Assembly: GCF_011682045.1 (NCBI RefSeq)
Contig: NZ_VVIW01000006.1
Location: 124,001 to 188,000 of the forward strand
Reading direction: 5' to 3'
Source: Massilia aquatica
GTDB taxonomy: Bacteria; Pseudomonadota; Gammaproteobacteria; Burkholderiales; Burkholderiaceae_D
Length of the DNA stretch: 64,000 nucleotides
In this document: positions 33,964 to 44,946 of the stretch, piece by piece
Numbering within the stretch: position 1 is the first letter of the stretch
How the letters are laid out: each line of letters starts with the position of its first letter
The notes under the pieces: model-generated
Told to the model about the DNA's origin: nothing
The model's input: the letters and a program-made list of their open reading frames with translations, nothing else
The model's database searches: none
Position numbers and translations under genes: made by a program

Positions 33964-36108
33964 TCAGCGCGCGGGCGCCGCCAGCAGCGTGGCCGGCGTG
34001 GCCTGGACTACCGGACCCGGCTCCACCGTATTGACGGGCGGATGGGCCGGCGGCACGGTCACCGCGATCCAGCCGGTCACCGGCAGCAGCGGCACCAGCA
34101 GCAGCGCGACGATGTTAATAATCTTGATCAAGGGATTGACGGCCGGGCCGGCGGTGTCCTTGTACGGGTCGCCCACGGTGTCGCCGGTCACGGCCGCCTT
34201 GTGCGCTTCCGAGCCCTTGCCGCCGAAGTGGCCGTCTTCGATGTATTTCTTGGCGTTGTCCCAGGCGCCGCCGCCGGTGGTCATGGAAATGGCCACAAAC
34301 AGGCCGGTGACGATGGTGCCCATCAGCAGCCCGCCCAGCGCGGCTGGCCCGAGCAGCATGCCGACCACCACCGGCACCACCACCGGCAGCAAGGACGGCA
34401 GGATCATTTCGCGGATCGCCGAGGCGGTCAGCATGTCGACCGCCTTGTCGTACTCCGGCTTGCCGGTGCCATCCATGATGCCCTTGATGTCGCGGAACTG
34501 GCGCCGCACCTCGACCACCACGGCGCCGGCGGCGCGCCCTACCGCTTCCATCGCCATGGCCCCGAACAGGTAGGGAATCAGGCCGCCGATGAACAGGCCG
34601 ACGATCACCATCGGGTTCGACAGGTCGAACGAGACCTGCTTGCCGACCGACTCCAAGGCGTGGGTGTAGTCGGCGAACAGCACCAGCGCGGCCAGCCCGG
34701 CCGAACCGATGGCGTAGCCCTTGGTGACGGCCTTGGTGGTGTTGCCGACCGCGTCCAGCGGGTCGGTAATGGCGCGCACCGATTCGGGCATGCCCGACAT
34801 TTCGGCAATGCCGCCGGCGTTATCGGTAATCGGCCCGTAGGCGTCGAGCGCGACGATGATGCCGGCCATCGACAGCATCGAGGTGGCGGCGATCGCAATG
34901 CCGTACAGCTGCGCCATCTGGTACGAGGCCAGGATGGCGGCGCACACGGCCAGCACCGGGTAGGCGGTCGACTTCATGGACACGCCGAGGCCGGCGATGA
35001 TGTTGGTGCCGTGGCCGGTGGTGGAAGCTTCTGCGATGTGCTTGACCGGCTTGAAGTCGGTGCCGGTGTAGTACTCGGTGATGTAGACCATCAGCCCGGT
35101 GAGGACGATGCCGACCAGCGCGCAGCCCATCATCTTCATGCGCATGGTATCGTCGCCCCAGACCATCCAGGTCACCCCGGCGAAGCCGATCAGCGACAGG
35201 CCGGCGGCCCACCACAGGCCGGTGTACAGGGCCGACATGATTTTCTTGCCCGGCCTGGCCTTGACCAGCGAGCAGCCGACGATCGAACCGATGATCGACA
35301 CTGCCCCCAGCAGCAGCGGATAGATCACCGCTTCGCCGCCCGGGGTGGCCATCATCAGCGCGCCCAGCAGCATGGTGGCGATCAGGGTGACGACATAGGT
35401 TTCGAACAGGTCGGCGGCCATGCCGGCGCAATCGCCGACGTTGTCGCCGACGTTATCGGCGATCACGGCCGGGTTGCGCGGATCGTCCTCGGGAATCCCG
35501 GCTTCGACCTTGCCGACCAGGTCGGCGCCGACGTCGGCGCCCTTGGTGAAGATGCCGCCGCCCAGGCGCGCGAAAATGGAAATGAGCGAGGCGCCGAAGG
35601 CCAGCCCGATGAGCGGCTTGATGACGTCATGCTGGGTGGCGCTGCCGCCGGCCGCCTGGGCGGTGAGCATCCAGTAGAACAGGGTCACGCCGAGCAGGCC
35701 CAGGCCGACCACCAGCATGCCGGTGATCGCCCCGCCCTTGAAGGCGACGTCGAGCGCTTCGTTCATGCCTTTTGTGGCGGCCTGCGCGGTGCGCACATTG
35801 GCGCGCACCGAGACGTTCATGCCGATGAAGCCGCAGGCGCCGGAGAGCACGGCGCCGATCAGGAAGCCGATTGCGGTGTTCAGGTCGAGCAGCACGCCGA
35901 TGGCGATCAGCAGAACGACGCCGACCATGGCGATGGTGCGGTACTGGCGCCCGAGGTAGGCGGCGGCGCCTTCCTGGATGGCCAGGGCGATGGCCTGCAT
36001 GCGGGCATTGCCCGGGTCCTGGCGCAGGATCCAGCTGCGCGTGACCAATCCGTAAACCACGGCAATGACGCCGCACACAACTGCAAAGACAAGAAATTTT
36101 GCTGCCAT
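33964..36108 (-). CDS. hppA: K+-independent membrane H+-pyrophosphatase
   Basis: The product is 714 residues with about 16 membrane helices. The catalytic stretch is [20 protein letters not shown], and [14 protein letters not shown] carries the Lys that marks the K+-independent subfamily. The enzyme pumps protons with the energy of pyrophosphate hydrolysis. ATG 36108 is chosen because GAGGGGACGAT precedes it and the upstream residues look non-native. It stands alone, with a terminator of the adk gene beyond. Confidence 0.95.
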   Translation of the reverse strand: MAAKFLVFAVVCGVIAVVYGLVTRSWILRQDPGNARMQAIALAIQEGAAAYLGRQYRTIAMVGVVLLIAIGVLLDLNTAIGFLIGAVLSGACGFIGMNVSVRANVRTAQAATKGMNEALDVAFKGGAITGMLVVGLGLLGVTLFYWMLTAQAAGGSATQHDVIKPLIGLAFGASLISIFARLGGGIFTKGADVGADLVGKVEAGIPEDDPRNPAVIADNVGDNVGDCAGMAADLFETYVVTLIATMLLGALMMATPGGEAVIYPLLLGAVSIIGSIVGCSLVKARPGKKIMSALYTGLWWAAGLSLIGFAGVTWMVWGDDTMRMKMMGCALVGIVLTGLMVYITEYYTGTDFKPVKHIAEASTTGHGTNIIAGLGVSMKSTAYPVLAVCAAILASYQMAQLYGIAIAATSMLSMAGIIVALDAYGPITDNAGGIAEMSGMPESVRAITDPLDAVGNTTKAVTKGYAIGSAGLAALVLFADYTHALESVGKQVSFDLSNPMVIVGLFIGGLIPYLFGAMAMEAVGRAAGAVVVEVRRQFRDIKGIMDGTGKPEYDKAVDMLTASAIREMILPSLLPVVVPVVVGMLLGPAALGGLLMGTIVTGLFVAISMTTGGGAWDNAKKYIEDGHFGGKGSEAHKAAVTGDTVGDPYKDTAGPAVNPLIKIINIVALLLVPLLPVTGWIAVTVPPAHPPVNTVEPGPVVQATPATLLAAPAR

Positions 36109-36308
36109 ATCGTCCCCTCGCTTTTTTATCAAGTAACACAACAACACATTCGAAAGACCGCTCCAACCACATGTGTGAAAGAGATGGGCCAACCTCACTG
36201 CGTACTGCAAAACCTTGAATCTAAAAAAATCCGGGAACGCCGGCCGCAGAGCGCGGCCAAGGCAGGACAAACGTTTGATGCTTTCGACGGCCGCAGGGCG
36301 CAGCCATC

Positions 36309-36330
36309 AAAAAAGCGGACCGAAGTCCGC
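36309..36330 (-). terminator. Rho-independent terminator of adk
   Basis: On the minus strand GCGGAC-TTCG-GTCCGC followed by six T, about 20 bp after the adk stop. It also lies in the leader of hppA, so it could influence that gene. Confidence 0.85.
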
Positions 36331-36349
36331 TCTTGTGTTCTCGCTACAG

Positions 36350-37141
<792 letters not shown>

Positions 37142-37192
37142 CTATGCGTCGGTCCTGATGAGAACCGGCACACATGCTGCGCCGTAGCAAAG

Positions 37193-37945
37193 CTAACTTG
37201 CGTAATGCCGACGCACCCGTTCAAGATCTTCAGGGGTGTCGACGCCGGCCGCCGGTGCGCTGCTTGTGACATGCACGGCAATGGGGAAACCGTGCCACAG
37301 CACGCGCAACTGCTCAAGTGCTTCGACCGCTTCGAGCGGCGCAGGCTCCAGGCTTGGATAGGTTTGCAGGAAGGCATTCGTGTACGCGTACAGGCCAATA
37401 TGGCGCAGCGCAACATAGTCCGCCGGCAGACTGTCCTTCGACTGCGCGAAGCGGTCGCGGTGCCACGGAATGGTGGCGCGCGAAAAATACATGGCGCGGC
37501 CAAGCTTGTCGAGCACCACCTTGACCACGTTCGGATTGAAGGCGTCGGCGGCCTCGTGCAGCGGATGGGCGCAGGTGGCCATCGGCACGTCCGGCCCGAC
37601 CAGGGCCGCGCTGGCGGCCAGCAGGGCCGGGTCGATCAGCGGTTCGTCGCCCTGCAGGTTGACCACCACGGCATCGGGCGCAAGCCCCAAGGTGCGCGCC
37701 ACTTCGGCGATGCGGTCGGTGCCGGATGGGTGGTCGGCGCGCGTCATGCACACTTCCACCCCGTGCTCGCGGCAGGCGCTAGCGATGGCCTCATGGTCGG
37801 TGGCGACGATGATCCGTTCGGCGCCGGAGGCGGCCGCGCGTTCTGCCACGCGCACCACCATCGGTTTGCCGCCCAGGTCGGCCAGCGGTTTGTCCGGCAG
37901 CCGGGTCGACGCCATGCGCGCCGGAATGATGACGATAAAGCCCAT
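37193..37945 (-). CDS. kdsB: 3-deoxy-manno-octulosonate cytidylyltransferase
   Basis: The product is 250 residues. N-terminal nucleotidyltransferase motif [28 protein letters not shown], and the C-terminal [17 protein letters not shown]. It activates KDO with CTP for lipopolysaccharide assembly. It lies 3 nt after the Trm112 gene and in the same unit as lpxK, another LPS gene. Confidence 0.97.
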   Translation of the reverse strand: MGFIVIIPARMASTRLPDKPLADLGGKPMVVRVAERAAASGAERIIVATDHEAIASACREHGVEVCMTRADHPSGTDRIAEVARTLGLAPDAVVVNLQGDEPLIDPALLAASAALVGPDVPMATCAHPLHEAADAFNPNVVKVVLDKLGRAMYFSRATIPWHRDRFAQSKDSLPADYVALRHIGLYAYTNAFLQTYPSLEPAPLEAVEALEQLRVLWHGFPIAVHVTSSAPAAGVDTPEDLERVRRHYAS

Positions 37946-37948
37946 CGC

Positions 37949-38119
37949 TTACAGCGCGTCGATCTTGCGCGCCTGGTCGGCCCACATGATCGGAATGCCG
38001 TCGCGGATCGGAAACGCCAGGCGGTCGCCGCGGCAGATCAGTTCCTGGGCCTTTTTGTCCAGTTCGAGCGGGCCCTTGCATACAGGGCAGACCAGGATAT
38101 CAAGCAGTCGAGCATCCAC
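37949..38119 (-). CDS. Trm112/YcaR-family small zinc-binding protein
   Basis: The product is 56 residues ([20 protein letters not shown], with [20 protein letters not shown]). The CPVCKGPL motif provides two metal ligands. I chose the GTG at 38119 because GGAG lies 7 nt upstream; the open frame extends further but overlaps lpxK. It overlaps lpxK by 20 nt. Trm112-family proteins in this lpxK-kdsB context are common and of unclear function; the eukaryotic relatives activate methyltransferases. Confidence 0.9.
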   Translation of the reverse strand: MDARLLDILVCPVCKGPLELDKKAQELICRGDRLAFPIRDGIPIMWADQARKIDAL

Positions 38120-39179
38120 GACATTTCTCCACAATTTGTTGGGCCAGCGCGCCGTCAAGCTGCGCCGTCACCGGTACGACCCACAGTCTCGGGTCGTTTT
38201 TGAGATTTTCAATTTGCGCACATTTTACTGCATCCTTCTCGGTAATCAGGATGATGTCCGCATCGACAGCGGCAAAAGGCTGGTCGAGGAAATCGTGATG
38301 GTCCGGCAGCGCCAGCTCGATCACCTCCAGGCCGGCGCCGCGCAGCAAGGTGAAGAAGCGCTGCGGATTGCCGATGCCGCAGGCGGCAACGAGGCGCCGG
38401 CCGCGCAGGCTGGCAAGCGGCACGCGTTCGCCAGGGCGCAACAACGGTTCGGCGAACTCGCCGGCCAGCTGCATGCGGAACGGCTTGCCGCCCACCGCCG
38501 CGCGCACGGCCGGCGTGATGTCGGGCGCATTGACGATGGTGAAGTCGCGCCGGCGCGATGGCGCTTCGCGCAAGGGGCCGGCCGGCAGCAGCCAGCCGTT
38601 GCCGGCGCCGCGTCCGTCGAACAGCATGATTTCGATATCGCGCTGCAAGGCGTAGTGCTGCAAGCCGTCGTCGGTCAGGATCACGTCGATGTGCGGATGC
38701 GCGGCCAGCAAGGCGCGTCCGGCGGCGCCACGGTCGCGCCCCACCACCACCGGGCAGCCGGTGCGGCGTGCGATCAGGAGCGGCTCGTCGCCGACTTCGC
38801 GTGCGTGCGAGTCGGGGGTGACCTGGCGCGGGGCGCTGTCGCTGCCGCCATGCCCGCGCGAGATGATGCCGGGATTAAGACCGGCGGCGCGCAAGGCCTC
38901 GGCCAGCCAGATCGTCAGCGGCGTCTTGCCGGTGCCGCCGATAAAGATATTGCCGACCACGATGACCGGCACCGGCAGCCGGGTCGACTTCAGCACCCCG
39001 GCCCGAAACAGCAGCTTGCGCAAGCCGCTCAGGGCGCGAAACAGCAGGGAGAGCGGCCACAGCGCGCACGCGAGCGGGCCGCGCCGCAGCCAGGCGCGCG
39101 TGAGGGTCGTTTCGAGGGAGGAGGAGGTGGAAGACACGAGGTGGAAGGCACGAGGTGGAAGACACGAGGTGGAAGACAT
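38100..39179 (-). CDS. lpxK: Tetraacyldisaccharide 4'-kinase
   Basis: The product is about 359 residues if it starts at ATG 39179. The kinase features are clear: P-loop [29 protein letters not shown], and [17 protein letters not shown]. It phosphorylates the lipid A disaccharide at the inner membrane. The first 22 residues are encoded by a 14-bp tandem repeat and do not resemble typical LpxK, which begins near a helix like [13 protein letters not shown]. The true start may be one of several in or after the repeat, for example a GTG at about 39137. Confidence 0.93.
   Translation of the reverse strand: MSSTSCLPPRAFHLVSSTSSSLETTLTRAWLRRGPLACALWPLSLLFRALSGLRKLLFRAGVLKSTRLPVPVIVVGNIFIGGTGKTPLTIWLAEALRAAGLNPGIISRGHGGSDSAPRQVTPDSHAREVGDEPLLIARRTGCPVVVGRDRGAAGRALLAAHPHIDVILTDDGLQHYALQRDIEIMLFDGRGAGNGWLLPAGPLREAPSRRRDFTIVNAPDITPAVRAAVGGKPFRMQLAGEFAEPLLRPGERVPLASLRGRRLVAACGIGNPQRFFTLLRGAGLEVIELALPDHHDFLDQPFAAVDADIILITEKDAVKCAQIENLKNDPRLWVVPVTAQLDGALAQQIVEKCRGCSTA
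39124..39179 (-). repeat. Four tandem 14-bp units at the 5' end of lpxK
   Basis: Units GAGGTGGAAGACAC (39124-39137), the same with one change (39138-39151), exact (39152-39165), and one mismatch at the end (39166-39179). The 14-bp unit is not a multiple of three, so gain or loss of one unit moves the reading frame relative to an upstream start. Confidence 0.9.
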
Positions 39180-39218
39180 GCAGCGGCAGGCGAATCGCTT
39201 CGCCTGCGCTGTGTGAGC

Positions 39219-39665
39219 TTACTTCTTCTCGCCGGTCTGGGCGGCGAAGGTCAGCTTGTCGTAGCCTGCCATGCGCGCCGCTTCCATCACGTTGATGACC
39301 ATCTGGTGCATCGCGAACTGGTCGGCGTTGATGACCACAACCGGGCTCTTCTCGCCCGTTGCCGCCGCCTGGCCGGCCGAGGCAGCCGCTTTCAGGTCGG
39401 CCGCCAGGTTGGCGACATTACTGAAAGAAACCGGCTGGTTGTTGATCGTGTAGTTACCCTTGGCATCGACCGTGACGTTCAGTTCGAACGGCTTTTCCAG
39501 CGCCTTCTCGGCGTCGGCGGTCGGCAAGGTAATCTTCAACTCGGTAAACTTGCTGTAGGTGGTCGTGACCATCAGGAAAATCAGCACCACCAGCAGCACA
39601 TCGATGAAGGGGATCAGGTTGATCTCTGGATCTTCACGTTTCTGGCCGCGGCGAAAGTTCATCAT
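39219..39665 (-). CDS. exbD: ExbD/TolR-family biopolymer transport protein
   Basis: The product is 148 residues. A short cytosolic N-terminus and one membrane helix with LIPFIDVLLVVLIFLMVTT, carrying the conserved Asp that relays protons, then a periplasmic domain. With the ExbB partner it energises TonB-dependent import. It starts at ATG 39662 or 39665, overlapping the exbB stop by 4 nt. No tonB is in the window; the btuB gene in the same window is one likely client. Confidence 0.93.
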   Translation of the reverse strand: MMNFRRGQKREDPEINLIPFIDVLLVVLIFLMVTTTYSKFTELKITLPTADAEKALEKPFELNVTVDAKGNYTINNQPVSFSNVANLAADLKAAASAGQAAATGEKSPVVVINADQFAMHQMVINVMEAARMAGYDKLTFAAQTGEKK

Positions 39666-40267
39666 TTGCGGGCACCGTGCACGATGTCGACGAACTTCAC
39701 TGCTTGCAATTCCATATCGATGATGAAGCTGTCGACCAGGGCGCGGAAGTGGCGATAGGCAATCAGGGCCGGCATGGCGATGGCGATACCGAAGGCGGTG
39801 TTGTACAGCGCGACCGAAATACCGTGGGCCAGCTGGGCCGGATTGGCGCCGGTCGAGTTGGTCGAGCCGAAAATCTCGATCATGCCGACCACCGTGCCGA
39901 ACAGACCCATCAGCGGGGCCAGCGAGGCGATGGTGCCGATCGTGGTCAGGAAGCGTTCCAGCACGTGGGCCACGCCGCGGCCGGCTTCTTCGATCGATTC
40001 TTTCATGACGTCGCGCGGGGCGTCGACATTGCGCAGGGCGGCGGCGAGCACGGTGCCGAGCGGCGAGTTCTTTTCCAGCGAGTCGATCACGTCTTTGGTG
40101 ATTTTGCCGTTGTGATAGACGCGCACCACTTCATCAAGCAACTGCGGCGGCAGGATCTTGGCGCGGCGCAGATAAATAATGCGCTCGACGATCAACGCCA
40201 AGGCGACGAGTGAGGCGATCAGCAACGGCCAGATTGGCCAACCTGCAGCTTGAATAATGGGCAGCAA
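39662..40267 (-). CDS. exbB: MotA/TolQ/ExbB-family proton channel protein
   Basis: The product is 201 residues with three membrane helices and the conserved TolQ/ExbB core (LTTIGTIASLAPLMGLFGTV, VALYNTAFGIAIAMPALIAY). It forms the proton channel with ExbD. The start is TTG at 40267 (TTGCTGCCC), supported by AGGAG 7 nt upstream; no ATG is available in a suitable place. It lies at the left border of the large DnaA-box region. Confidence 0.92.
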   Translation of the reverse strand: MLPIIQAAGWPIWPLLIASLVALALIVERIIYLRRAKILPPQLLDEVVRVYHNGKITKDVIDSLEKNSPLGTVLAAALRNVDAPRDVMKESIEEAGRGVAHVLERFLTTIGTIASLAPLMGLFGTVVGMIEIFGSTNSTGANPAQLAHGISVALYNTAFGIAIAMPALIAYRHFRALVDSFIIDMELQAVKFVDIVHGARK

Positions 40268-41286
40268 AACAAACTCCTGAGTAGATGGGGACGCGTGACT
40301 TGATTCTTGTTAAGAACGAACCCCGGCAATGTAACGTGTTTGCCCGTCACTCGGCAAGTCTACTTCTGCACACCTTCTGTGGATAAGATTGTGTGCAAGC
40401 AGGCATAAGTCGCCTTATGTCATTGATATTAAAGGTAAAGTTTGCCATGCGTAAAAACTAAGCATGTGGAAAATTAAAAATTACACCGATGTTCTGAACA
40501 AAAACTGTGGATAAGATTGTTAGCAATACCGGGGGTGGGGAGTCAAGTGCCTGATTCGAAAGGAAAAAATTTTCAAGCGCAAAAATGTGGCAGACAAGCG
40601 CTACAATCTTCTGCACATCTTTTGTGGATAAGATTGTGAGCAAAGCCGCCGCTTATGGCCTAAGTCCTTGCTTTCATTGAATAAAATGACTGTGCACAAT
40701 AATGATGCAAGCGGGGATAAAGTGCGTTGCGGGCGCCCGGAACGGCCTTGCAGGCGCCCGTTTTCGGGTTTTCGGGTTGCGGTGGACAAGTCCAAGTGTT
40801 CTGCACACCTTTTGTGGACAACATTGTGAGCAAGCCGCTTAACTCATGGTTAAGCCCTTGATTTTAAACGGTAAAACGGTCGTGCTTAAATCGCAGGCAG
40901 GTGCGGCGCTGGCAAGTCCCGGTGGATCAGCGCGGCAGTTCTGCACAGCTTCTGTGGACAAGATTGTGTGCAATGTCGTTCTCGAACACGCAAGTGATTG
41001 ATTACAAAAGGATTACAACCCGGTGCGCAAGTTTGAGGCAGGCCCGCCACGGTCAGTACGGCAAAACTTCCACACAATTTCTGTGGATAACTTTGTGAGC
41101 AACTCCCTGCGGGATCGTCAAAGTGCTTGATTTAACAGGCTTTTCGGGCATTGCACTGAAAACCGGCAGCACGGCTTTTTCTTTTAAAATCATCGACTTA
41201 GAAAAAACTCTTGTTGTTTTTGGCGAAATGTGACATAAGCATGACCGCCCCGACCTTCTGTGGACAGCTATTCCGGAACTCTTCCC
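40268..41286. other. 1-kb non-coding region holding a six-unit DnaA-box array
   Basis: No credible gene is seen between exbB and xseA. The region holds six 35-bp units at 40364-40398, 40492-40526, 40609-40643, 40799-40833, 40939-40973 and 41068-41102. It also has a second AT-richer block about 20 bp after each unit. A GC-rich hairpin (GGGCGCC/GGCGCCC near 40731-40757) lies between units 3 and 4. Confidence 0.75.
40364..41102 (+). repeat. Six direct 35-bp repeats, each with a DnaA box
   Basis: Each unit has fixed architecture: TTCTGCACA, 5 bp, TGTGGATAA, 3 bp, TGTGAGCAA. The central 9-mer is the reverse of the DnaA box TTATCCACA in units 1, 2, 3 and 6 and TTGTCCACA in units 4 and 5. The flanking 9-mers resemble weaker DnaA-type boxes. 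Starts are 117-190 bp apart and all units face the same way. A second conserved block (about AAGTGCTTGATT then AAAAGG) follows each unit at about 17-23 bp. Function is not shown; DnaA titration, an origin-like or a regulatory role are possible. Confidence 0.8.
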
Positions 41287-42657
41287 ATGCAAAACGATTT
41301 CGACCAAGATTTGCCCTTCAGTGCGCCAATGGCGCCGGCGGTACTGACCGTCACCGCGCTCAATGCCCAGGTGGCGCGCCTGCTGGAGCGCTCCTTTCCG
41401 CTGACCTGGATCAGCGGCGAAGTGTCCAATTTCACCAAGGCCAGTTCCGGCCACTGGTATTTCACGCTCAAGGACGACGCGGCCCAGGTGCGCGCCGTCA
41501 TGTTCCGCGGCCGCGCCCAGTACGCCGGTTTTATCCCGCGCGAAGGCGACAAGGTGGAGGTACGCGCCCTGGTGACCCTGTACGGCGCGCGCGGCGACTA
41601 CCAGATCAATGTGGAGGCGATCCGGCGCGCCGGCGTGGGGGCGCTGTACGAAGCCTTCCTGCGCCTGAAAGACAAGCTCGGCGCGCAGGGCCTGTTCGAC
41701 CAGGAGCGCAAGCGTCCCCTGCCCTTGTTTACGCGCAGCGTCGGCATCGTCACCAGCCCGCAGGCGGCGGCGCTGCGCGATATCCTGTCCGCGCTCAGGC
41801 GCCGCGCGCCGCACGTGCGCATCGTGCTCTACCCGGCCCCGGTGCAGGGCCAGGGCGCGGCCGAGCGGATTGCCGGCGCGATCCAGGCCGCCTCGCGCCG
41901 CGCCGAGGTCGACGTGCTGCTGGTGTGCCGGGGAGGCGGCTCGATTGAAGACTTGTGGAGTTTTAACGAAGAAGTGGTGGCGCACGCGATCGCCAATTGC
42001 AGCATGCCGGTCATTGCCGGGGTCGGCCACGAGACCGATTTCACCATTGCCGACTTCGCCGCCGACCTGCGCGCGGCCACCCCCACCGCCGCCGCCGAAC
42101 TGGCGGCCACCCCGCGCGCGGACTGGATCGCCTCGCTGGCGGCCGATGCCGGCGACCTGCGCCGCGCCATGCGCCACACCCTGAACGATGCGCACCAGGG
42201 CCTGGACAACTGGCAACGCCGCTTGCTCAGCCCGTCGGCGCGCATCAGCCACCAGCGCCTCGAACTGGTGGCGCTGTCGACCGCGCTGACGCACGCCGTG
42301 CGCGCGCCGGTGCAACGCCAGGGCTATCTGCTGGCGCAGTTGCGCGCGCGCTGGGCCAGCCATCGGCCCGATGTGCGCGCCCTGCGCAGCGAAATTTCCT
42401 CGCAGCAGCGCCGCTACGCCACCGCCCTGGCCAACCAGCTCGGCCAGAAGCGCGATGCGCTCGGCGCCCTGGCCGCCCAGCTCGAACTATTGAACCCGCA
42501 GCGCACCCTGGAGCGCGGCTACGCCATCGTGCGCGACGCCAAAGGCGCCGTGCTGCGTTCGCCGGCGCAGATCAAGCCGGGTCAGCCGCTCACGGTGCGC
42601 CTGGCCGAGGGCAGCGCCGAGGTCGGCGTGGCCAGCGTCCAGCCCCAGCTGGAGTGA
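41287..42657 (+). CDS. xseA: Exodeoxyribonuclease VII large subunit
   Basis: The product is 456 residues from ATG 41287. The N-terminal OB-fold ([39 protein letters not shown]) is followed by the catalytic domain with [17 protein letters not shown] and [20 protein letters not shown]. It degrades single-stranded DNA with the small subunit XseB, which is not in the window. A GTG 27 bases upstream is less likely as start. The last unit of the DnaA-box array ends 184 bp before it. Confidence 0.95.
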   Translation: MQNDFDQDLPFSAPMAPAVLTVTALNAQVARLLERSFPLTWISGEVSNFTKASSGHWYFTLKDDAAQVRAVMFRGRAQYAGFIPREGDKVEVRALVTLYGARGDYQINVEAIRRAGVGALYEAFLRLKDKLGAQGLFDQERKRPLPLFTRSVGIVTSPQAAALRDILSALRRRAPHVRIVLYPAPVQGQGAAERIAGAIQAASRRAEVDVLLVCRGGGSIEDLWSFNEEVVAHAIANCSMPVIAGVGHETDFTIADFAADLRAATPTAAAELAATPRADWIASLAADAGDLRRAMRHTLNDAHQGLDNWQRRLLSPSARISHQRLELVALSTALTHAVRAPVQRQGYLLAQLRARWASHRPDVRALRSEISSQQRRYATALANQLGQKRDALGALAAQLELLNPQRTLERGYAIVRDAKGAVLRSPAQIKPGQPLTVRLAEGSAEVGVASVQPQLE

Positions 42658-42791
42658 ACAAGGCGCGCGCGGCGGTCCGCACGGCAAGCTGGCTTGCCGA
42701 CGCGAAGCAAATAAGCAACGAACGCGCATCCGAATTACAATAAGCACCGGTTCAGAATCATTGACGCTTTTCCAAACAAAAAGGACACATC

Positions 42792-43370
42792 ATGGAACAC
42801 ACACTGCCGCCTCTGCCGTATGAAATGGACGCCCTGGCTCCCCACATTTCGAAAGAAACGCTGGAATACCACTACGGCAAGCATCACCAGACCTATGTGA
42901 CCAACCTGAACAACCTGATCAAGGGTACCGAGTTCGAGAACCTGTCGCTCGAAGAGATTATCAAGAAATCCTCCGGCGGCGTGTTCAACAACGCAGCCCA
43001 GGTGTGGAACCACACCTTCTACTGGAACGGCATGAAGCCGGCCGGTGGCGGCGCGCCAAGCGGCAAAGTGGCCGACGCGATCAACGCCAAGTGGGGTTCG
43101 TTCGACAAATTCAAGGAAGAATTCACCAAGTCGTGCGTCGGCAACTTCGGTTCCGGCTGGACCTGGCTGGTGCAAAAAGCCGACGGCGGCGTTGACATCG
43201 TCAACACCTCGAACGCCGGCTGCCCGCTGACCACCGGCGACAAGCCACTGCTGACCTGCGACGTCTGGGAGCACGCTTACTACATCGACTACCGCAACGC
43301 CCGCGCCAAGTATGTCGAAACCTTCTGGGGCCTGGTCAACTGGGACTTCGTCGCGCAAAACGCGGCCTGA
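42792..43370 (+). CDS. sodB: Iron superoxide dismutase
   Basis: The product is 192 residues. The metal ligands lie in [30 protein letters not shown] (Asp and His). Fe-type features such as GSGWTWLV are present. It removes superoxide in the cytosol. The gene has AAGGACAC before the ATG and is followed by a strong terminator (43389-43418). It is a single gene next to xseA. Confidence 0.97.
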   Translation: MEHTLPPLPYEMDALAPHISKETLEYHYGKHHQTYVTNLNNLIKGTEFENLSLEEIIKKSSGGVFNNAAQVWNHTFYWNGMKPAGGGAPSGKVADAINAKWGSFDKFKEEFTKSCVGNFGSGWTWLVQKADGGVDIVNTSNAGCPLTTGDKPLLTCDVWEHAYYIDYRNARAKYVETFWGLVNWDFVAQNAA

Positions 43371-43388
43371 ATGACCGACGCATGAATA

Positions 43389-43418
43389 ACAGCCCGCCGA
43401 TGCGGGCTGTATTTTTTT
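43389..43418 (+). terminator. Rho-independent terminator after sodB
   Basis: Stem ACAGCCCGC/GCGGGCTGT, 4-nt loop, then a run of T. Confidence 0.92.
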
Positions 43419-43461
43419 GTGGGTCGCCCACCTGCATCACTACAAGGAACAAGGATCCATC

Positions 43462-44010
43462 ATGAAAGCACCGGACTTAACGCCGATCGAAGAACAGCTG
43501 TTCGCCCTGTCGATGGCGTCGATCCGCCAGTTTAGCGACGAGCATCCTGACGAGAGTTTCTATGGCTTCGGCATCGACTGCATGGCCGACAGCGGGATGT
43601 TCCTGCTGTGCTTTAACAGCGAGGCGGCCTTTGCCGAGACGGCAAAAGAATATATCGAGCGCTTCCAGTACAGCGCCGCCGACCTGGCCGCACTGAAAAC
43701 CAATTTCGGCGACTGGAAATACCAGGATTTCAACCAGGACCAGCCACATTGGGAAGCGGGCTGGGGCGTATATCGCGACGCCATCGAAGCCTATAACTTT
43801 GCCGACGAGACCGAGATCGAGGAAGCACACGATTATGTCGAACAGTTAATGCGCTGCGCATGCCGCGTTTTGGTGCGCCTGGAGCGTTCCGGCATCTTTG
43901 AACGCACCAACATGGACCCCGGATTCACCACATCGGTGATGGACCACGATGAAGATCTCCAAGAAGCAACACTTCGATTAAATAGTGTCCGAGCGGAATT
44001 TAATGACTGA
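43462..44010 (+). CDS. DUF4303-type protein
   Basis: The product is 182 residues from ATG 43462, with AAGGA upstream. It resembles the DUF4303 family by eye (FYGFGIDCMADSGMFLLCFN, then a charged helical C-terminus with DWKYQDFNQDQPHWEAGW). DUF4303 proteins occur in polymorphic-toxin immunity loci and alone. No toxin gene is adjacent here, so an immunity role is not supported. It is cytosolic with no membrane segment, and after it comes 229 nt with no gene I can support. Confidence 0.7.
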   Translation: MKAPDLTPIEEQLFALSMASIRQFSDEHPDESFYGFGIDCMADSGMFLLCFNSEAAFAETAKEYIERFQYSAADLAALKTNFGDWKYQDFNQDQPHWEAGWGVYRDAIEAYNFADETEIEEAHDYVEQLMRCACRVLVRLERSGIFERTNMDPGFTTSVMDHDEDLQEATLRLNSVRAEFND

Positions 44011-44239
44011 TTGGATTTGCGATATATCACGATAGTTTTGTCAATCCATAATCACATTTCACCGCATCATCTAAGGCAATTTTCTTAAAAAGACGAATAT
44101 GTACGCGGTTTATCAGTGTTGCTTTTCATGCACACAAATGTCCGTAGATCAGTCATAATGTTTCGCAACACGGCTGAGTTAGCCCTTCCGGACGATGACG
44201 GCGTACCCGCGCTTTTGATAGGAAAGTGACTTGAGAAGA

Positions 44240-44845
44240 ATGGACGGTGACATGACTACCCCACACAAAGCCTGCCTGTTGCAGACTCTTCGTTCAACCC
44301 TGGGTTTTCCTGCATTGTCCGGACGTTCCATCGCCCTGCTGGCCTTTCCCGCCGCCTTGATGCTGAGCGGCGCGGCGCAGGCCGAGGCGGTCAATGCGGC
44401 GACCGCCGCCGTCTTCTCGAAACCGGCCATGCTCGGTTTGCAATTGTCGATCAAGGCCGGCGCCAAACAGGGCAAAGTCACGCCGGAACAATTGAAATGC
44501 GTGCAGGGCCTCGATCCGGCCAGTTTTGACGAGGTATTCAAGCAGTTGCTGGCGTCGAATCTCGACAGCAAGGAATTGATGCGCACCCAGTCCTTCATGG
44601 CCAAATCGGTCGGCAAGAAATTCGCCAAGCACGGTTATCTGGGGGTGTTCGCCGCCGCCGGCGAGCCGCTGCCGGAAGCGCTGCCGCGCTTTACCGAAGA
44701 CGAAATGGTGGACTACGAACAGTTCCGCACCAGTTCGGCGGGCGAAAAGCTGGTTACCAATAAAGTCCTGGAAGCGCCGGCCGCAAGGACCATCCTGAAC
44801 GAGCGCATCGAAAAGGTGCTGGAAACCTGCGTTCCGCAGCAATAA
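44240..44845 (+). CDS. Secreted or exported protein of unknown function
   Basis: The product is about 201 residues. A long N-terminal region (from ATG 44240, or ATG 44252) leads to a hydrophobic core and Ala-rich cleavage region (FPAALMLSGAAQAEAV), so it is probably exported. The mature part is helical with Lys/Glu-rich stretches (KVTPEQLKCVQGLDPASFDE) and one cysteine near each end. DUF2059-like size and helix content is possible but I cannot confirm. The rstA-type regulator begins about 100 nt downstream in the same direction. Confidence 0.65.
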   Translation: MDGDMTTPHKACLLQTLRSTLGFPALSGRSIALLAFPAALMLSGAAQAEAVNAATAAVFSKPAMLGLQLSIKAGAKQGKVTPEQLKCVQGLDPASFDEVFKQLLASNLDSKELMRTQSFMAKSVGKKFAKHGYLGVFAAAGEPLPEALPRFTEDEMVDYEQFRTSSAGEKLVTNKVLEAPAARTILNERIEKVLETCVPQQ

Positions 44846-44913
44846 ACCAAGCAAGTGTCATCAAAGTGTAGCAAATTGTCCGCAGCGGCCTGCAACTGCC
44901 TTTTTTCGTAGTA

Positions 44914-44927
44914 GCTCTTATACAATG
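44914..44927 (+). promoter_or_regulatory. Promoter-like sequence before rstA, shared with the kinase leader
   Basis: The 14-mer GCTCTTATACAATG lies 20 bp before the rstA start and is identical to 53879-53892, upstream of the kinase leader ORFs. TATACAAT is a plausible -10 region. No clear -35 is visible. Confidence 0.45.
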
Positions 44928-44946
44928 GGCGGCTAGGAGAAAATTC

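Noticed and set aside
40364-41102. Considered as CRISPR array
   Set aside because: Repeats are 35 bp but starts are 117-190 bp apart with related, non-unique spacers, and no cas genes are present.
40268-41286. Considered as the main chromosomal origin oriC
   Set aside because: No dnaA, dnaN, gyrB or parAB nearby, and neighbours are lipid A and ExbBD genes; a DnaA-binding role remains open and is listed as a finding.
43462-44010. DUF4303 protein considered as toxin immunity gene
   Set aside because: No toxin, Rhs or secretion gene is nearby; only the family resemblance would support it.
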